Assembly (NCBI GenBank): GCA_018268135.1
Contig: JAFDXD010000154.1
Coordinates: 1-63,076 of the forward strand
Direction: 5' to 3'
Length of the DNA stretch: 63,076 bases
From: Bacteroidota bacterium
Lineage (GTDB): Bacteria; Bacteroidota; Bacteroidia; Chitinophagales; Chitinophagaceae
Shown: positions 34,481 through 42,937 of the stretch, piece after piece
How the letters are laid out: the number at the start of each line of letters is the position of its first letter
Position numbering within the stretch: the stretch's first letter is position 1
Notes under the pieces: generated by a model
The model's database searches: none
Told to the model about the DNA's origin: nothing
The model's input: only the letters and a program-made list of their open reading frames with translations
Made by a program: the position numbers and the translations under genes

Positions 34481-35332
34481 TTAAAAATTTACCGCTTTCA
34501 GGCTCAGGTCAAGGCTTTTGGCCTGGTGTATAATGGCGCCGCTACTAATATAATCTACCCCGGTAGCTGCATATAATTTTATATTGTCAATATTAATACC
34601 GCCGCTTGCCTCCGTTTCTACCCTTCCATCTATTATTTTTAGCGCTTCCTTTATTTCATCCGGCGAAAAATTATCCAGCATTATCCTGTCAACTTTTCCA
34701 ACATGCAATACTTTCTGTACATCTTCTAAGCTTCGTGTTTCTACTTCAATTTTTAGATTTAGCTGCTGCCTTTGTACATACTCGTAAGCTTTAGTGATAG
34801 CTTTTTCTATTCCGCCACAATAGTCAATATGATTATCCTTAAGCATAATCATATCGTACAATCCAAACCGATGGTTAACGGCGCCGCCTATACGCACCGC
34901 TTCTTTTTCTAACAGCCTGAAATTTGGGGTGGTTTTGCGGGTGTCTAACAGTTTTGTTTTGTATCCTTTAAGTTGCTCTACATATTGATGCGTAAGCGTT
35001 GCTATTCCACTCATCCTTTGCATTGCATTCAATACAAGCCTTTCGCCTTTTAATATGGTATGTACTTTAGCAATTATTTCAAATGCAAGTTCGCCATACT
35101 TCATCTCATCGGCATCTTTTTTATATGCAATAAATTTACTGCCTGGCTGCAAAATATTAAAAACCATTTCGGCCACCTGCATACCGGCAAGTATCCCGTT
35201 GTCCTTTATTTTTAAAATAGCTTTCCCTTCCGCATCTGCGTCTATGGTAGATAAAGTAGAGTAATCACCCGGGCCAATATCTTCTGCAATTGCCTGATGT
35301 ATGAGCTGCTCTAATTGTTTATTGTAATCCAT
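34481..35332 (-). CDS. nadC: Nicotinate-nucleotide pyrophosphorylase (carboxylating)
   Basis: 283 aa; converts quinolinate and PRPP to nicotinate mononucleotide in NAD synthesis. Motifs include MQRMSGIATLT, LDTRKTTPNFRLLEKEAVRIGG read in two parts with the TRKT signature, NHRFGLYDMIMLKDNHI, and ETEASGGIN. The length is normal for QAPRTase. First of a short operon, separated from the upstream DUF4783 gene by a terminator. Confidence 0.95.
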   Translation of the reverse strand: MDYNKQLEQLIHQAIAEDIGPGDYSTLSTIDADAEGKAILKIKDNGILAGMQVAEMVFNILQPGSKFIAYKKDADEMKYGELAFEIIAKVHTILKGERLVLNAMQRMSGIATLTHQYVEQLKGYKTKLLDTRKTTPNFRLLEKEAVRIGGAVNHRFGLYDMIMLKDNHIDYCGGIEKAITKAYEYVQRQQLNLKIEVETRSLEDVQKVLHVGKVDRIMLDNFSPDEIKEALKIIDGRVETEASGGINIDNIKLYAATGVDYISSGAIIHQAKSLDLSLKAVNF

Positions 35333-35378
35333 TAATCAAAGGTAAGTTGTAGAACTATTTAGTAACCCTGTTTATTAA

Positions 35379-35410
35379 AAATAAAAATGCTTCCTGGTGA
35401 GGAAGCATTT
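35379..35410 (-). terminator. Terminator of the DUF4783 gene
   Basis: Stem AAATGCTTCC/GGAAGCATTT (35385-35394, 35401-35410), 6-base loop, T-rich tail on the minus strand. It lies between the DUF4783 gene and nadC. Confidence 0.7.
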
Positions 35411-35431
35411 CAGTTTTTTTCAAATCATTTT

Positions 35432-35812
35432 TTATTTCGTCTCAATTCTTATTTCCTGCACTATTTGCTTATCGCCCTTTTGCTTCATATAAACGGTAGT
35501 TCGAAAAGAGCCTGACCTGGTAGCCAAAGTGCCAATACAATATTGTGAACCGGCATTTTCGCCCTGGTGAATGATGGTAAATCCTTTTACTGCATAAATA
35601 TTAAAAAAATCACGAAGTACTAACTCGCCCTGGCTTTTGCTATAACTATTGCTTTTATCCGGCAAAGTAATCTCTACGGTATTGTCAAAATATTTGGCAA
35701 TACCCGATGCATTACCTGTTTTTAATGCTCCAATTACTTCATTAATACCGGGCCCCATAGAAAACGACATCAAAAAAGTTACAACAAAAGAAAAAAGTAA
35801 AATACGCTTCAT
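35432..35812 (-). CDS. DUF4783 family exported protein
   Basis: 126 aa with signal peptide (KRILLFSFVVTFLMSFS) and an NTF2-like fold pattern: VIGALKTGNASGIAKYFDNTVEI, LRDFFNIYAVKGFTIIHQGEN, and YCIGTLATRSGSFRTTVYMK. The family is confined largely to Bacteroidota and has no known activity. It forms its own transcription unit ahead of nadC. Confidence 0.85.
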   Translation of the reverse strand: MKRILLFSFVVTFLMSFSMGPGINEVIGALKTGNASGIAKYFDNTVEITLPDKSNSYSKSQGELVLRDFFNIYAVKGFTIIHQGENAGSQYCIGTLATRSGSFRTTVYMKQKGDKQIVQEIRIETK

Positions 35813-35937
35813 TGTTTAAATTTTTAAGATACAAGGTTCTTTCGACCAAAAACGTGCCAATACCGGTCGGGATTGTGTACTTTTTAAAACTTTAAGAAGA
35901 TTTAAAACAATCTCAAAAAAGATTTAAATCAAATATA

Positions 35938-35945
35938 TAGCTTTG
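35938..35945 (+). promoter_or_regulatory. gpmI -7 element
   Basis: TAGCTTTG, a full TAnnTTTG match only 4 bases before the gpmI ATG, suggesting a leaderless mRNA. No clear -33 TTG is seen. Confidence 0.45.
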
Positions 35946-35949
35946 TATC

Positions 35950-37461
35950 ATGAAAAATAAAAAAGCAATACTGATAATAATGGATGGCTGGGGGCTGGGA
36001 AAAGTAAAAAGCAGCGATGCCATACAAAATGCCAAAGTACCCTTTGTAAATTCTTTATATGCAAAATATCCTAATACAACGCTGGTAACCTGCGGAGAAG
36101 CAGTAGGGCTGCCGGATGGGCAGATGGGTAACAGCGAAGTAGGCCATTTAAACCTGGGTGCAGGCCGCATTGTGTACCAGGAACTGGAAAGAATAAATGT
36201 AGCCATAAAAAAGTGCGAGTTTCAGCAAAATGAAAAATTACTTGCTGCAATAAATTATGCCAAAACAAATCATAAAAAACTGCACTTAGCCGGGCTGGTT
36301 AGTAATGGTGGCGTGCACTCGCATATCAATCATGTAAAAGCTATTGCAAGTGTATGTAAGGCCATGCAGTTTGACAATCTTTTTATACATGCCTTTACAG
36401 ACGGGCGGGATACCGACCCAAAGAGCGCCCTTCGTTTTATTGATGAGCTGGAGCAGCATCTTAAAATCACAACCGGAAAAATTGCCAGCATTACCGGCAG
36501 GTATTATGCCATGGACAGAGATAAAAGATGGGAAAGAATAAAAATTGCTTATGATGCTATGGTAAATGGTATCGGCATTAAAACCGGCGATTTGCAAGCT
36601 GCTATCAAAGACAGTTACAGTAAAAATATTACTGACGAATTTTTATTGCCGATTATTAATAGCGAGGCAAATGCTACCATACAGGATGGAGATGCCGTAC
36701 TATGTTTTAATTTTCGCACCGACCGCTGCCGTGAAATTACAGAAGTACTTACGCAAACAAATATGCCGCAATTTGGGATGCATACATTATCCCTTCATTT
36801 CACTACCATGACATTATATGATCATACTTTTAAAAACATTGCCATCATGTTTGAAAAAGATGATTTACAAAATACCATTGGTGAAATTATTGCCGGCCAG
36901 GGTAAAACCCAGCTTCGCATTGCTGAAACAGAAAAGTATCCCCATGTAAGTTTCTTTTTTAGCGGTGGGCGTGAAGTGCCCTTTGAAGGCGAAACACGGC
37001 TGATGGTACCCTCTCCAAAAGTTGCTACTTATGATCTGCAACCGCAAATGAGCGCTTATGAAGTGACAGATAAAGTGATAGAAGAAATTAATAACAAACA
37101 ACCTGATTTTATTTGTCTCAATTTTGCCAATGCCGATATGGTAGGCCATACCGGGGTATGGGATGCCGTAATAAAAGCAGTAGAAACTGTAGATACCTGT
37201 GTAGAAAAAGTAGTAAGTGCAGCACAGGCCAAAGACTATGCAATTTTTATATTAGCCGACCATGGCAATGCAGATTATGAAATAAATGAAGATGGTACCC
37301 CCAATACAGCACACACACTAAACCTCGTTCCATTTTTTATTATAGACAAAGATTGGAACGGAAAAATTAATCCCGGTAAATTGGGCGATATTGCACCCAC
37401 CATTTTAAAAATAATGGATATACCAATACCAAAAGAAATGACTGGCGATTTACTCATTTAA
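35950..37461 (+). CDS. gpmI: 2,3-bisphosphoglycerate-independent phosphoglycerate mutase
   Basis: 503-aa di-manganese enzyme of glycolysis interconverting 3- and 2-phosphoglycerate. The nucleophilic Ser62 is in GQMGNSEVGHLNLG, with IMDGWG at the start, ITGRYYAMDRDKRW in the phosphatase/transferase linker region, NFANADMVGHTG and ADHGNADYE for metal ligands. All key residues are intact. It precedes the haem-binding protein gene by 11 bases. Confidence 0.96.
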   Translation: MKNKKAILIIMDGWGLGKVKSSDAIQNAKVPFVNSLYAKYPNTTLVTCGEAVGLPDGQMGNSEVGHLNLGAGRIVYQELERINVAIKKCEFQQNEKLLAAINYAKTNHKKLHLAGLVSNGGVHSHINHVKAIASVCKAMQFDNLFIHAFTDGRDTDPKSALRFIDELEQHLKITTGKIASITGRYYAMDRDKRWERIKIAYDAMVNGIGIKTGDLQAAIKDSYSKNITDEFLLPIINSEANATIQDGDAVLCFNFRTDRCREITEVLTQTNMPQFGMHTLSLHFTTMTLYDHTFKNIAIMFEKDDLQNTIGEIIAGQGKTQLRIAETEKYPHVSFFFSGGREVPFEGETRLMVPSPKVATYDLQPQMSAYEVTDKVIEEINNKQPDFICLNFANADMVGHTGVWDAVIKAVETVDTCVEKVVSAAQAKDYAIFILADHGNADYEINEDGTPNTAHTLNLVPFFIIDKDWNGKINPGKLGDIAPTILKIMDIPIPKEMTGDLLI

Positions 37462-37472
37462 AAAAAAACATT

Positions 37473-37970
37473 ATGCGTACATTTTTTAAACGATTACTCA
37501 TCACAATATTGGTATTGCTGGTGCTCATTCAATTAATGCCTAAGCCAACAAAAAATCTTTCTGATACATTGTCAGCAAATGATATTACCCAAAAGTTTAC
37601 CGTACCAGATACGGTACAAAGTATTCTACGGGCTAGTTGTTTTGATTGCCATAGCAACAATACCGTGTACCCCTGGTACTCAAAAGTACAGCCAGTAGCC
37701 TGGTGGCTAAATCGTCATATTGAAGAAGGAAAAAGAGAATTAAATTTTTCTGAATTTGCCAGCTATCCTCTTAAAAGGCAATATCGGAAGCTCTCAAAAA
37801 TTAAAGACGAAGTAAATGATGGAGGTATGCCTCTCCCCTCTTATACTATAATACACAGGTATGCAAAATTAGATGAGTCGCAAAAAAACATTATAGCTAA
37901 TTGGGTCAATACCCTTCAGGACAGCCTAAAAGCACATTATCCTTTGGATAGCCTTGTAAGAAAAAAATAG
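37473..37970 (+). CDS. Haem-binding domain protein (c-type CxxCH)
   Basis: 165 aa. An N-terminal membrane anchor (LLITILVLLVLIQLM) is followed by one c-type haem motif, ASCFDCH (Cys56, Cys59, His60), and NNTVYPWYSKVQPVAWWL, the signature of the small haem-binding domain (PF14376 type) common in Bacteroidota. It probably faces the periplasm; its redox partner is unknown. Likely cotranscribed with gpmI and followed by a strong terminator. Confidence 0.85.
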   Translation: MRTFFKRLLITILVLLVLIQLMPKPTKNLSDTLSANDITQKFTVPDTVQSILRASCFDCHSNNTVYPWYSKVQPVAWWLNRHIEEGKRELNFSEFASYPLKRQYRKLSKIKDEVNDGGMPLPSYTIIHRYAKLDESQKNIIANWVNTLQDSLKAHYPLDSLVRKK

Positions 37971-37985
37971 CCAAATTCCTTATAC

Positions 37986-38025
37986 AAACTGCCAAATTGC
38001 CAATTGTTAATTTGGCAGTTTTTTT
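37986..38025 (+). terminator. Terminator of the gpmI unit
   Basis: Perfect 13-bp stem AAACTGCCAAATT/AATTTGGCAGTTT (37986-37998, 38009-38021) with a 10-base loop, followed by T. Confidence 0.85.
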
Positions 38026-38088
38026 ATGCTCAGGCAGCGACATATCTCTAAAAATTGCCTACATTTATAGGGAACAAATCTACCTATT

Positions 38089-38667
38089 ATGACCGAAGAG
38101 CAAATGCTTGCCGGAACAATAAAAAACAATGCCTCGGCACAGGAAGCATTGTATAACCGATTTAGCCCCCGCATGCTGGGTGTATGCTATCGTTTTGCAA
38201 AAAATAAGGAAGATGCTGAAGATATGCTGCAGGAAGGCTTTATCAAAGTATTTACCCAATTGCATCAATACCGCAATGAAGGTGCTTTAGAAGGATGGAT
38301 ACGCCGCATCATAGTACATACCTGTATCAATATCCTTAAAAAGAATAAAAAGTTTGCCGAAAGTGTTGACATCATTCATGCAAACAGTTTACACATCAAA
38401 GAAGATTTTATTCCCTCCATCATGCAGGCCAAACAGGTAGTGGAGTGCATCCGCATTTTGCCGATAGGATATAGAACGGTACTCAATCTTTATGCAATTG
38501 AAGGGTTTTCACACAAAGAAATTGGCGAATTGTTAGATATAGAAGAAAGCACCAGTAGAAGCCAATATACCAGGGCGAGGGCTATGCTGGAAGATATACT
38601 TATAAAAAAAGATATTTTACAAAAAAACCAGGAAAAAAATACCATTAGTATGGTTTTAGCCAGGTAA
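38089..38667 (+). CDS. ECF-type RNA polymerase sigma factor
   Basis: 192 aa. Region 2 is visible at about 20-90 (YNRFSPRMLGVCYRFAKN, DAEDMLQEGFIKVF) and region 4 at about 125-180 (LNLYAIEGFSHKEIGELL, TRARAMLEDIL). It belongs to the large ECF group of Bacteroidota. No classical anti-sigma/FecR or TonB receptor follows; instead the next gene, 64 bases on, encodes an unusual membrane protein that may be its regulator. Confidence 0.92.
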   Translation: MTEEQMLAGTIKNNASAQEALYNRFSPRMLGVCYRFAKNKEDAEDMLQEGFIKVFTQLHQYRNEGALEGWIRRIIVHTCINILKKNKKFAESVDIIHANSLHIKEDFIPSIMQAKQVVECIRILPIGYRTVLNLYAIEGFSHKEIGELLDIEESTSRSQYTRARAMLEDILIKKDILQKNQEKNTISMVLAR

Positions 38668-38731
38668 AAAAATTTATTGAATCCACACCATATTAAAATA
38701 ACCAAACTACAAAAAAAGCTTATTGCGGAAG

Positions 38732-40255
38732 ATGGAAGACAATTTTTACAATGATGACTTTGAAAGGTTTTTGAAGGAAAACGCTGATAATTTCAGGATG
38801 TATCCATCAAAAAAGGTATGGCATAGCTTATACAACGACCTTCACCCGGCTAAACGGTGGCCATCCTTTGCTATCAGCTTACTTTTAGTGGCATCTGTAT
38901 TATACCTTGGCATTACTAACAACTCTTCCATTCTTAAGAACCAAACAATAAGACCCCATACAATTGTAATTAATAATTTAAGTACCAACAACCACGCAGG
39001 CCCATTTGAAAATACTACTGCTTTAAATGATGATAAAAAACTGAGTGAGTATAAGCTTAACAGCGATGCAAAAAAGCCTCAGCCTGGTGAAAAAAATATT
39101 ACCGGCAATACTACCAGCATTATTGATGAAGAACCCGGCAGTCGTACTTTATTAATATCTGGTGACGCACCTTCATTGCATGTAAATAAAATTATACTTA
39201 GCTCTCCGTCAACCAAAGCTTTGCCACAGGTTAATGTAATGCATACTTTAAATGCAGATAAAAAAATCATTGCTGTTGCTTTGCCTCCCACTTCTAATTT
39301 TATCAAAGAAGAAGTGAACACTCCCGGCGAAGATGTAACAGACCAGGATGTTAAAGCTTCTGAAACATTAACTTCCTCCGCAACAGCATCAAACAAAAAT
39401 AATAATACTGCTCTGGCAAAAAATATTGTAACAACAAGCCAGACTGACAAGGAGTGGTATGAAGATTATGCTTTTCATCATCAAGCCATCTCTTCAAGAT
39501 TTAAAAAAAATGCTTCCTTTCAGTTTTATATAACCCCTTCAGTAGGATTTAGAAAACTATCACAAAATAATTCGCTTGCCTCTAATCCCGGCAATAATAA
39601 CAGTAGCCTAATTGTTACAAACCCAGTACGGTCTCAGGCTTTAAATGATAAAATCACACAATCATCTGCTATCAATATTGAAACAGGTACTACACTTTTA
39701 TATAATATTTCAAAAAAAATAAGGTTAAAAACCGGAGTACAATTTAACTATACAAGCTACAATGTAAATGCCATCAAGCTTTCGCACCCTGTACAAACTT
39801 ACCTGCTATTAAATAACCCGGTAACAGGCGCAGCTTATTTGTCGCCACGAGTATCTGTACTTGCCAACAGCTTTGATGACAATAATGCTACAACACTTAA
39901 AAATAACACTTTACAAATTTCAGTACCGTTAGGAGCCGATTATAAAATTACTGGCAGAAATAATTTAAAATGGTATGTAGGGTTAGATGTACAACCTACT
40001 TACATTACCGGTGGTCATTTATATGCACTTTCGGCTGATGAAAAAAATTATATAGAAGACCCCACCCTGCTTCGCAAATGGAATATGAATGCAGCTATTG
40101 AATCTTTTTTGAGCTTTAAAACTACCAGTGGAATTATCCTTACACTTGGCCCACAAGTTAGGTACCAGTTTAGATCTACCTACGATAGCAGGTTTACCTA
40201 CACCGAAAAACTATATAATTTCGGATTGAAATTTGGTATGCTTACCCGGTTTTAA
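38732..40255 (+). CDS. Membrane-anchored protein with C-terminal barrel-like region; possible sigma-factor regulator
   Basis: 507 aa from the ATG at 38732 (the frame also has a TTG at 38723). A 45-residue charged cytoplasmic N-terminus (MEDNFYNDDFERFLKENAD) precedes a membrane helix (FAISLLLVASVLYLGI, about 47-62), a long Ser/Thr/Asn-rich middle, and from ~250 to the end a region rich in alternating strands (RKLSQNN, ISKKIRLKTGVQFNY, GLKFGMLTRF) like an outer-membrane beta-barrel. Immediately downstream of the ECF sigma gene, so a role in its control is plausible but inferred. Confidence 0.65.
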   Translation: MEDNFYNDDFERFLKENADNFRMYPSKKVWHSLYNDLHPAKRWPSFAISLLLVASVLYLGITNNSSILKNQTIRPHTIVINNLSTNNHAGPFENTTALNDDKKLSEYKLNSDAKKPQPGEKNITGNTTSIIDEEPGSRTLLISGDAPSLHVNKIILSSPSTKALPQVNVMHTLNADKKIIAVALPPTSNFIKEEVNTPGEDVTDQDVKASETLTSSATASNKNNNTALAKNIVTTSQTDKEWYEDYAFHHQAISSRFKKNASFQFYITPSVGFRKLSQNNSLASNPGNNNSSLIVTNPVRSQALNDKITQSSAINIETGTTLLYNISKKIRLKTGVQFNYTSYNVNAIKLSHPVQTYLLLNNPVTGAAYLSPRVSVLANSFDDNNATTLKNNTLQISVPLGADYKITGRNNLKWYVGLDVQPTYITGGHLYALSADEKNYIEDPTLLRKWNMNAAIESFLSFKTTSGIILTLGPQVRYQFRSTYDSRFTYTEKLYNFGLKFGMLTRF

Positions 40256-40279
40256 AAAAATATTTCTTGTTAAAAAATA

Positions 40280-40309
40280 AACGTAGCAATAACCGGTTAC
40301 GTTTTTTTT
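40280..40309 (+). terminator. Terminator of the sigma factor unit
   Basis: AACGTA/TACGTT (40280-40285, 40298-40303) with a 12-base loop and a T run. Confidence 0.6.
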
Positions 40310-40341
40310 ATTCGCACAATTTTTAAGAAATGAAATTATTG

Positions 40342-40349
40342 TAATTTTG
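40342..40349 (+). promoter_or_regulatory. -7 element of the lipoprotein gene
   Basis: TAATTTTG, a full TAnnTTTG match 6 bases before the ATG at 40356, so the mRNA is probably leaderless. This also argues against the TTG at 40347, which lies inside the element. Confidence 0.5.
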
Positions 40350-40355
40350 AAAGCA

Positions 40356-40949
40356 ATGAAGCAAGCCCCTTTTCTCATCCTCGTAAGTATTTTGTTCTTA
40401 GTATCGTGCCATAGCCAACCCGGTAATACTACTACCACACCCAAAGTTCAATCGCCCACCGTAGAGATTGTTAGCAATTTTTTTCCGGTAACTACTTTTA
40501 TTAAAGGCCAAATACACGATATAAGGCAAGATGGCGCCAATCCGATTAGATATACTACCATCCATCAGGTTACAGATTCTTCCTGGCTTAAAATGCCCGA
40601 ATTAGATACAGCCTTTGCTGATTTTTTAACTCCTTTAATTGATACGGCTAACCTTATATCTTTATTTACCGAAAAAAAATTTTTAGATCAGGACCTTAAT
40701 GCATACACTTTTTCTTACGATGCAAAAGCTGCACTCCCCGATAGTATGAATCTTTTAAGATGGGATGTATATGTAAACCCCGAAAGCAATAAAGTAAAGC
40801 GAATATATTTGGTAAAAAAAGCCGGTGCAGGTATAGAAAAACAACTAACCTGGGAGGCAGACAACTGGGCAAAAATTGTAACCTTAAAAACTACAAATGA
40901 TGGTACTACTACCATTGAAAAAGAGCAAACAATAAAATGGAAGTTTTAA
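40356..40949 (+). CDS. Putative lipoprotein of unknown function
   Basis: 197 aa. Signal segment with lipobox VSC (Cys18; MKQAPFLILVSILFLVSC), then about 180 residues rich in beta strands (FPVTTFIKGQIHDIR, FTEKKFLDQDLNAYTF, VYVNPESNKVKRIYLVKK). No family is recognised. It stops 6 bases before uvrC, suggesting cotranscription with it. Confidence 0.75.
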   Translation: MKQAPFLILVSILFLVSCHSQPGNTTTTPKVQSPTVEIVSNFFPVTTFIKGQIHDIRQDGANPIRYTTIHQVTDSSWLKMPELDTAFADFLTPLIDTANLISLFTEKKFLDQDLNAYTFSYDAKAALPDSMNLLRWDVYVNPESNKVKRIYLVKKAGAGIEKQLTWEADNWAKIVTLKTTNDGTTTIEKEQTIKWKF

Positions 40950-40955
40950 TAAAAA

Positions 40956-42785
40956 ATGACTCATCAGGAATTTACAAAAATTGCTTCTACTATACCTACG
41001 GCACCCGGCATTTATAAATATTTTGATGCCGGCAATAAACTTATTTATGTAGGCAAAGCAAAACATTTGCGAAAAAGAGTGAGCAGTTATTTTAATAAAA
41101 CATTTACTAATTACAAAACTGCAGAGCTTGTAAGCCGGATTACAAAAATTGAGTTTACCATTGTAAACAGTGAGCAGGATGCTTTTTTACTGGAAAATTC
41201 TTTAATAAAAGAATACCAGCCACTTTTTAATATTAATTTAAAAGATGATAAAAGCTATCCCTACATCGTAGTAAAAAATGAGCCATTTCCCCGTGTATTT
41301 TTTACCCGGAGAAAAGTAAATGACGGGTCTCAATATTTTGGGCCATATACTTCCGTTTCAAAAGTAAGAGACCTGCTTGAGCTGATAAAACACAATATTC
41401 AATTACGAAATTGTACACTTAATTTATCGGAATCAAATATTGCAAAGAAAAAATTTAAAGTATGCCTGGAGTATCATTTAGGCAACTGCAAAGGGCCATG
41501 CGAAGGGCTGCAAACAGCAGAAGATTATGCTGAAAGTATTACCCAAATAAAAAATCTTTTAAAGGGTAATTTATCGCCCATACTCCAACATTTTAAATTG
41601 CAGGTAAAACATTTTTCAGAAAAAATGGAATATGAAAAAGCAGCCATTTACCAGCAAAAAATTATTCATTTGCAGCAATACCAGGCTAGCTCTGCCGTAG
41701 TAAATACCAAATCGGGCACGGTAGATGTTTTTAGCATCATGGAAGAAGGCAATACGGCTTATGTAAATTATCTGGCAGTAAATAATGGAAGTATTATTCA
41801 AACAAAAACAATTGTATTAGAAAAAAAATTAGAAGAAACAGCCGATGAAGTGCTTGTATTTGCCATTGCCCGCCTGAGGCAAAAGTTTGAAAGTGTGGCC
41901 AAAGAAATTATTGTACCCTTTACCATTACTTATCCCGAAGAGGGTATAAAGCTGTTGGTTCCGAAGGCTGGTGATAAAAAAAAGTTACTCGACCTTTCTA
42001 TAAAAAACGTAACCTATTTTAGTGAAGAACTAAAGGCAAAAAAACTTTTAAAACTGGAAGATAAAACTGCCGGTGAAAAATTAGCCATCTTGCAACAATT
42101 GCAGCAAGACCTTCATCTTTCTGACTTGCCAATGCATATTGAGTGCTTTGATAATTCAAATTTTCAGGGTAGTTATCCGGTAGCTGCCATGGTGTGTTTT
42201 AAAAATGGCGAGCCAAGCAAAAAAGATTACAGGCATTTCAATATTAAAACCGTAGAGGGCATTAATGATTTTGCATCTATGGCAGAAATTGTGTATCGCA
42301 GGTACAAGCGATTAACGGAAGAGCAACAACCACTGCCACAATTAATCATCATTGATGGAGGAAAGGGGCAGCTAAGTGCAGCCTTGCAAAGTATTGACAG
42401 GCTTGAATTACAGGGCAAGCTAACCTTAGTAGGCCTTGCAAAAAATCAGGAGGAAATATTTTTTGCAGGCGATCAGCAATCGCTGCAATTACCCTGGGAT
42501 AGCGAAAGCCTAAAATTGATACGGCGAATTAGAGATGAAGTACACCGGTTTGGCATTACATTTCATCGCAATAAAAGAAGCAAGGGTACTTTTAAAAACG
42601 AATTGGAAACCATTAATGGTATTGGCAAACAAACGGCTGATCTACTTTTAAAAACATTTAGATCCATAAAAAAAATAAGGGAAGCAAATAAAGAGGATAT
42701 TGAAAAAATTATAGGTAAAACCAAGGCTGCAATACTTATAGAAGGCCTAAAACAACCGGGACAAAATAAAAAAGGGCCAGAATAG
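40956..42785 (+). CDS. uvrC: UvrABC nuclease subunit C
   Basis: 609-aa endonuclease of nucleotide excision repair making both incisions around a lesion. N-terminal GIY-YIG nuclease (GIYKYFDAGNKLIYVGKAK), Cys-rich CLEYHLGNCKGPC segment near 170-184, UVR motif (FSEKMEYEKAAIYQQKI), RNase H-like domain (IECFDNSNFQGSYPVAAMV, IIIDGGKGQL), and terminal helix-hairpin-helix (INGIGKQTADLLLKTF). Full length with all parts. Confidence 0.96.
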   Translation: MTHQEFTKIASTIPTAPGIYKYFDAGNKLIYVGKAKHLRKRVSSYFNKTFTNYKTAELVSRITKIEFTIVNSEQDAFLLENSLIKEYQPLFNINLKDDKSYPYIVVKNEPFPRVFFTRRKVNDGSQYFGPYTSVSKVRDLLELIKHNIQLRNCTLNLSESNIAKKKFKVCLEYHLGNCKGPCEGLQTAEDYAESITQIKNLLKGNLSPILQHFKLQVKHFSEKMEYEKAAIYQQKIIHLQQYQASSAVVNTKSGTVDVFSIMEEGNTAYVNYLAVNNGSIIQTKTIVLEKKLEETADEVLVFAIARLRQKFESVAKEIIVPFTITYPEEGIKLLVPKAGDKKKLLDLSIKNVTYFSEELKAKKLLKLEDKTAGEKLAILQQLQQDLHLSDLPMHIECFDNSNFQGSYPVAAMVCFKNGEPSKKDYRHFNIKTVEGINDFASMAEIVYRRYKRLTEEQQPLPQLIIIDGGKGQLSAALQSIDRLELQGKLTLVGLAKNQEEIFFAGDQQSLQLPWDSESLKLIRRIRDEVHRFGITFHRNKRSKGTFKNELETINGIGKQTADLLLKTFRSIKKIREANKEDIEKIIGKTKAAILIEGLKQPGQNKKGPE

Positions 42786-42796
42786 AAATTCAGCCC

Positions 42797-42857
42797 CGTT
42801 TTAAAATCCAATATCCTATGAAAAACCTGAGACAAATGTATAATGGATTTTAAAACG
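42797..42857. repeat. 14-bp perfect inverted repeat downstream of uvrC
   Basis: CGTTTTAAAATCCA (42797-42810) and TGGATTTTAAAACG (42844-42857) are perfect complements separated by 33 bases, starting 12 bases after the uvrC stop. It could be a 3' stabilising or terminating stem. Confidence 0.6.
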
Positions 42858-42884
42858 AAACAATACCCAATTTGGGGTATATTT

Positions 42885-42917
42885 AAAAAAAAGCCCCAAA
42901 AATATTTTGGGGCTTTT
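42885..42917. terminator. Strong terminator after gldN
   Basis: Perfect 13-bp stem AAAAGCCCCAAAA/TTTTGGGGCTTTT (42889-42901, 42905-42917) with a 3-base loop. On the minus strand eight T follow, ending the gldKLMN unit; on the plus strand it may serve uvrC. Confidence 0.85.
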
Positions 42918-42937
42918 AAAGTAGTTAAAATCAGAGT

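Noticed and set aside
38461-38475. CCGATAGGATA resembling the dispersed repeat core
   Set aside because: It is coding sequence of the sigma factor (region 4) and lacks the other parts of the repeat.
38723-38731. TTG start for the protein beginning at 38732
   Set aside because: An ATG follows three codons later and gives the expected N-terminus; no need for TTG.
39079-39450. 123-codon open frame on the minus strand
   Set aside because: Antisense to the Ser/Thr-rich middle of the sigma-linked membrane protein; composition is a mirror of that region.
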